9,329 nucleotides of DNA from an uncultured Sulfurovum sp. (lineage in GTDB: Bacteria > Campylobacterota > Campylobacteria > Campylobacterales > Sulfurovaceae): contig CAMZNQ010000232.1 of NCBI GenBank assembly GCA_947313765.1, forward strand, positions 1 through 9,329, written 5' to 3'. Made by a program: the position numbers and the translations under genes. The notes beneath the pieces were generated by a model, which was given only the letters and a program-made list of their open reading frames with translations, did no database searches and had not been told where the DNA came from. Positions 6,412 through 9,329 of this stretch are shown one piece after another (the first letter of the stretch is position 1; every line of letters starts with the position of its first letter).

Positions 6412-7567
6412 TCCTGTTATATATATAATAACACTCTCCCTAGTTTTAGTACTCTCTCCACATATATCTAGGTTTGTTCGCCTACCTACTGCACCTGTTG
6501 AAATTATTATTGGTGCAATACTTGCCTCTTCAGGAGTGATATATGCTTCTGAAAGCAACTTTAATCTACTTGCAGAGATTGGGTTTTTATATTTAATGTT
6601 TTTGGCAGGTTTAGAGGTAAATCTAAAATCTATTTTAAAAATGCCAAATATATATATTGTAAAATCTCTATATTTTATTTTAATCTTATGGATTTTGGCT
6701 GTTATATTTGGCTTAATATTTAACTTGGATATGATGATGATTGTGATTCTTCCACTCATATCTATTGGACTCTTAGCCACTGTCTCTAAAGAGCATGGAA
6801 AAGATGAACAGTGGATTAAAATATCTTTTCTTGTAGGAACAATAGGGGAGGTTGTAAGTATTACAGCTTTAACTATTTCAGAGGCATCAAATTCATTAAA
6901 CTCTTATGAAGAACTTATATACAAAATATCTCTACTTTTAATCTTTTTAGGTGTAATTACTCTTATCTATGCTCTACTTCGCATACTATTTTGGTGGTAT
7001 CCTGAATTTAAAAGTGTACTTATGCCATCTGAAGATACAAAATATCAAGATTTAAGACTTGCTATGGGAATCTTTTTTATTATGATAGCCGTTATGAAAC
7101 AACTTCATTTAGAGTTAGCATTTGGAGCATTCATTGCAGGGCTATTTATCTCAACTTTTTTTCATTATAAAAAAGAGTTAGAGAAAAAAATATCATCTTT
7201 TGGTTTTGGATTTTTAGTACCTATATTTTTTATCCATGTTGGAGCATCATTCAATTTAGAGAATATCTTTATTCCAGAAGTTCTTGTGACAACTACTATT
7301 TTACTATTTATTATGTTCTCAATTCGTATATTATCTTCATATACTCTACTCTCCATCATAGGAAAAAGAGATTCCCTTTTGACATCCTTAGCTCTATCTA
7401 TGCCTTTAACATTAATGATTGCTGTAGCTACAATTGGACATGAGAAAAATATGATTAAAGAGTTTGACTATTATGCTGTTATTTTGGCTAGTCTATTAGA
7501 GGTTATCATTGCTATGATGGTTATCAAAATAGTAGCCAAATTAGAAAAAAAAGAGAAGAGTAACTAA
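6404..7567 (+). CDS. CPA2-type (KefB/NhaS3-like) cation/proton antiporter, membrane domain only
   Basis: The 387-residue product is hydrophobic throughout, with about 12 predicted membrane helices and a short basic tail (KLEKKEKSN). It matches monovalent cation:proton antiporter-2 proteins: PTAPVEIIIGAILASSG near residues 28-44, EIGFLYLMFLAGLE at 58-71, GTIGE at 145-149, LAFGAFIAGLF at 238-248 and FFIHVGASFNLE around 275-286. These inner-membrane carriers exchange Na+ or K+ for H+; the ion is not predictable here. There is no C-terminal Rossmann (KTN/TrkA-N) domain, unlike the glutathione-gated KefB/KefC. The ATG overlaps the end of bioB (ATGCCTAA) and lacks a Shine-Dalgarno, which suggests translational coupling. 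From memory, Campylobacter jejuni also has a transporter gene after bioB (Cj1685c/Cj1684c), so the pairing seems conserved in the class. Confidence 0.87.
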   Translation: MPNPVIYIITLSLVLVLSPHISRFVRLPTAPVEIIIGAILASSGVIYASESNFNLLAEIGFLYLMFLAGLEVNLKSILKMPNIYIVKSLYFILILWILAVIFGLIFNLDMMMIVILPLISIGLLATVSKEHGKDEQWIKISFLVGTIGEVVSITALTISEASNSLNSYEELIYKISLLLIFLGVITLIYALLRILFWWYPEFKSVLMPSEDTKYQDLRLAMGIFFIMIAVMKQLHLELAFGAFIAGLFISTFFHYKKELEKKISSFGFGFLVPIFFIHVGASFNLENIFIPEVLVTTTILLFIMFSIRILSSYTLLSIIGKRDSLLTSLALSMPLTLMIAVATIGHEKNMIKEFDYYAVILASLLEVIIAMMVIKIVAKLEKKEKSN

Positions 7568-7577
7568 TATTACTTTT
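7556..7577. terminator. Weak hairpin between convergent antiporter and dcd genes
   Basis: AAGAGTAA and TTACTTTT form an 8-bp stem with one G-T pair around a CTAATA loop, spanning the two stop codons, which are only 2 bp apart. T-rich tracts follow on both strands, especially after dcd. It could serve both transcripts, but its AT-rich stem is weak. Confidence 0.35.
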
Positions 7578-8133
7578 TTAGAATTCTTGGTAAAGTAATT
7601 CCTGTTTGACTCTGATATTTACCTTTTCTATCTCTATATGTTGTTTCACAAGCTTCATCTCCTTGTAAAAACAGAACTTGAGCAATTCCTTCATTTGCAT
7701 ATATCTTAGCAGGAAGAGGAGTTGTATTTGAGATTTCAATGGTAATGTGACCCTCAAACCCTGGTTCAAATGGTGTAACATTTACAATAATACCACAACG
7801 TGCATAGGTACTTTTTCCTAAACATATGGCTAATGTATCTGAAGGCATTTTAAAATACTCAATAGTTCTTGCTAAAGCAAATGAGTTAGGTGGAACAATA
7901 CATACATCGCCTTTAAAATCTACAACATTATTCTCATTAAAATCTTTTGGGTCAACAACCTCTGCATTGATATTTGTAAAAATTTTAAACTCATCACTCA
8001 CACGAATATCATACCCATAGGAACTTAATCCGTAAGAGACAACACCCTCTCCAACTAACGCTTCACAAAATGGTGTTATCATCTCCTCATTAAGTGACTT
8101 CTCTCGTATCCAACTATCTGCTTTTAATCCCAT
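7570..8133 (-). CDS. dcd: dCTP deaminase
   Basis: Dcd hydrolyses dCTP to dUTP and ammonia, feeding dUMP for thymidylate synthesis; it acts as a cytoplasmic homotrimer. The 187 residues are the usual length. The core is plain: [13 protein letters not shown] at 37-49, [10 protein letters not shown] at 105-114 (substrate-binding K107, S108 and R112), the segment [12 protein letters not shown], and TIEISN with the catalytic E133. K107 stands where E. coli Dcd has Arg; GKSTYAR is common in other proteobacterial enzymes. AAGGAA lies 4 nt before the ATG and overlaps the stop codon of the upstream SurA-like gene, so the pair is almost surely one operon, 9 nt apart. A bifunctional deaminase/dUTPase cannot be excluded by eye but the motif set fits the plain deaminase. 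Confidence 0.96.
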   Translation of the reverse strand: MGLKADSWIREKSLNEEMITPFCEALVGEGVVSYGLSSYGYDIRVSDEFKIFTNINAEVVDPKDFNENNVVDFKGDVCIVPPNSFALARTIEYFKMPSDTLAICLGKSTYARCGIIVNVTPFEPGFEGHITIEISNTTPLPAKIYANEGIAQVLFLQGDEACETTYRDRKGKYQSQTGITLPRILKK

Positions 8134-8142
8134 CTATTTCCT

Positions 8143-8973
8143 TTATCTGCTTACAGCATGAATCTTAGCACTACTTTTTAACTTATTGAAAAAGTCTTGC
8201 CCAGCTTGAACTCTCTGCTCTTGCATCCATCTGTTTGCTACAGCATTTCTTACAACCTCAAAGCCAACCTCTGATTGATTACCTTTAGATTTTACATAAT
8301 ATGCAATAACCCCTTTTGGTGTCTGAACAGGAGGTGTAAATGAGTTTATAGCTGTTTTACTAATTAGCCCAAATAGTTGAGGTGGCATCTCTGATGAAGA
8401 TGCTAAAACATTTCTCTTTTGAACACCTTCTACAGGTCTCATTGGATTGGCAATAGCCTCTTTTAGTTTCTCAACTGTTGGTGCTAGATATACAACTAAA
8501 CTCATCTGTTGAGGTGTTGAGGAGAATTTCTCTTTATGTGCCTCATAGTAGTCTCTTAGTTCATCTTCACTAGGTGGTGTTATGGTACTCATAATATGTT
8601 CTCTAAAGAAGTGTTCTTTTTTTATCTCAATAGTCAACTGTTTTATGTAGTTATCCCAGCTTAACCCTTTTTTAGCCAATATATCTCTCATTTGAAATTG
8701 ACTCATACCTCTTGCTGATGCAATAGCTTGAATTTTTGCTTGAACCTCTTCATCACTTACGGTAATATTTGCTTTCTTTAAGGCAGACTTTTCAAGCCTA
8801 TCTCTAATTAGTGCTTCAACAGCAGATTGTCTTGACATCTTCATCTTCTCTTGAACAGCTTGAATCTCTAGCGTTGTAATCGCTTCTCCCTCAACATCAA
8901 TGGCAACAGCATCAATAACTTCTGCTTGTGCATTCATAAATAATATTAGAAGAAACGGTAAAATTTTTTTCAT
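8143..8973 (-). CDS. SurA-like periplasmic chaperone / degenerate peptidyl-prolyl isomerase
   Basis: The 276-residue product starts with a signal peptide, MKKILPFLLILFMNAQA, with a likely cut after AQA. A SurA N-terminal-type helical chaperone domain follows (VDAVAIDVEGEAITTLEI, then helices with VEALIRDRLEKSALKKANI and DEEVQAKIQAIASARGMS). The latter half, from about PPSEDELRDYYEAHKEKFS, is where a parvulin domain would lie, but the usual GGDLGW-like parvulin core is not visible. It resembles the Campylobacter jejuni Cj1289 group of SurA-like proteins, which from memory sits close to dcd there too. Its role would be to carry outer-membrane proteins across the periplasm. The ATG at 8973 is preferred over one four codons earlier (8985), because GGATGA lies 7 nt before it and the signal peptide then starts MKK. 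Confidence 0.85.
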   Translation of the reverse strand: MKKILPFLLILFMNAQAEVIDAVAIDVEGEAITTLEIQAVQEKMKMSRQSAVEALIRDRLEKSALKKANITVSDEEVQAKIQAIASARGMSQFQMRDILAKKGLSWDNYIKQLTIEIKKEHFFREHIMSTITPPSEDELRDYYEAHKEKFSSTPQQMSLVVYLAPTVEKLKEAIANPMRPVEGVQKRNVLASSSEMPPQLFGLISKTAINSFTPPVQTPKGVIAYYVKSKGNQSEVGFEVVRNAVANRWMQEQRVQAGQDFFNKLKSSAKIHAVSR

Positions 8974-9002
8974 GTAATCATCCATTTTATTTTATTGAAT
9001 TG

Positions 9003-9008
9003 ATTATA
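9003..9008 (-). promoter_or_regulatory. -10 promoter element for the SurA-like gene and dcd
   Basis: A perfect TATAAT on the minus strand would start transcription near 8996 and give a leader of about 22 nt before the chosen ATG. No -35 hexamer is seen. The position also supports the inner ATG, since the outer one would have almost no leader. Confidence 0.5.
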
Positions 9009-9115
9009 TCTAAATGATTTTAATATTAGTTTTTTGTAAAATTTACTATATGGGATTAAATTTTTCTTCTGCTAAATGCAAATAAAATAATTAATGTATC
9101 TTTTTTAAAAAAACC

Positions 9116-9136
9116 GTAGGTGTGACCGTGTCACAC
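9116..9136 (+). repeat. REP-like palindrome, copy A
   Basis: GTAG is followed by perfect 7-bp arms GTGTGAC / GTCACAC around a CGT loop. It differs from copies B and C by one base, in the loop (G for A). It lies exactly 120 bp before copy B in the same orientation. The form GTAG + hairpin is that of REP elements. Confidence 0.75.
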
Positions 9137-9235
9137 GTTTAATGTAAATCTAAATTGAATGGTTATATGTAATTTTTTCTTTATTTGAAGATTGTTAGGG
9201 TTGAGGAATTAAGAAAAGAGTTTGTTTAAATATAC

Positions 9236-9256
9236 GTAGGTGTGACCATGTCACAC
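9236..9256 (+). repeat. REP-like palindrome, copy B
   Basis: GTAG plus arms GTGTGAC / GTCACAC around a CAT loop. It forms an inverted pair with copy C: 22 nt (9236-9257) are exactly complementary to 9288-9309, with 30 nt between. Confidence 0.8.
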
Positions 9257-9288
9257 ACTAAATTTAAATAGAAATCTAAAAGAGTAAT

Positions 9289-9309
9289 GTGTGACATGGT
9301 CACACCTAC
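9289..9309 (-). repeat. REP-like palindrome, copy C, opposite orientation
   Basis: The minus strand reads GTAG, GTGTGAC, CAT, GTCACAC, identical to copy B. Together B and C make a BIME-like head-to-head doublet, with both GTAG ends facing outwards. Unrelated A/T-rich sequence lies on either side. Confidence 0.8.
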
Positions 9310-9329
9310 AAATAAAACAATAATAAAAC

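Larger units (their letters stand above)
9009..9329. other. Non-coding region with palindromic repeats at right edge
   Basis: No open frame with a plausible start and ribosome binding site is present on either strand. Roughly 9010-9114 is A/T-rich DNA without recognised signals. From 9115 on there are three palindromic repeats (separate entries) in A/T-rich spacers. The region continues beyond the window. Confidence 0.7.

Noticed and set aside
6376..6780. Minus-strand open frame of 134 codons over the bioB/antiporter junction
   Set aside because: It covers conserved coding sequence of both genes on the plus strand and its product shows no recognisable domain.
7578..7781. Second minus-strand frame of 67 codons inside dcd
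   Set aside because: It is an out-of-frame read of the conserved dcd core, which itself shows no frameshift.
8974..8985. Earlier ATG for the SurA-like protein (N-terminus MDDY)
   Set aside because: It has no ribosome binding site, would sit about 10 nt from the predicted transcription start, and puts acidic residues ahead of the signal peptide.
9116..9309. CRISPR array
   Set aside because: Only three copies, in mixed orientation, with spacers of 99 and 32 nt and a self-complementary unit; no cas gene is present.

Overview
The window looks like chromosomal core DNA of a free-living, AT-rich Campylobacterota (epsilonproteobacterium), perhaps a Sulfurimonas/Sulfurovum-type genus. The basis is the protein set: an RNase J with a long basic N-terminal extension directly behind ksgA, a short MurB, a short BioB followed by a CPA2 antiporter, and dcd next to a SurA-like periplasmic protein. 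The genus is inference; no 16S or other marker is present.

Layout from left to right. (1) On the minus strand, an MscS-family mechanosensitive channel with a large periplasmic N-terminal region runs off the left edge, so its C-terminus is missing. (2) A 131-bp divergent region separates it from the plus-strand pair ksgA-rnj, whose reading frames overlap by 44 nt; a clear hairpin terminator follows rnj. (3) murB lies on the minus strand, convergent with rnj, and starts at TTG behind a strong Shine-Dalgarno. (4) A 113-bp AT-rich divergent region leads to the plus-strand pair bioB and a CPA2 cation/proton antiporter, which overlap by 8 nt. (5) dcd and a SurA-like gene form a minus-strand operon that meets the antiporter end to end with a 2-bp gap. 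(6) The right end, about 350 bp, is non-coding. It carries the promoter of the SurA-like gene and three copies of a 21-nt palindromic repeat of the form GTAG + GTGTGAC-NNN-GTCACAC, two of them in opposite orientation.

The genes are mostly housekeeping: rRNA maturation and RNA turnover (KsgA, RNase J), peptidoglycan precursor synthesis (MurB), biotin synthesis (BioB), dUTP supply for thymidylate (Dcd), outer-membrane protein folding (SurA-like), and ion or osmotic homeostasis (MscS, antiporter). No phage, insertion sequence, CRISPR array, defence system or RNA gene was recognised.

The most unusual element is the palindromic repeat family at the right end. It has the architecture of REP/BIME elements mobilised by RAYT (TnpA-REP) tyrosine transposases. 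The second is an 11-residue tandem repeat inside the disordered basic extension of RNase J.
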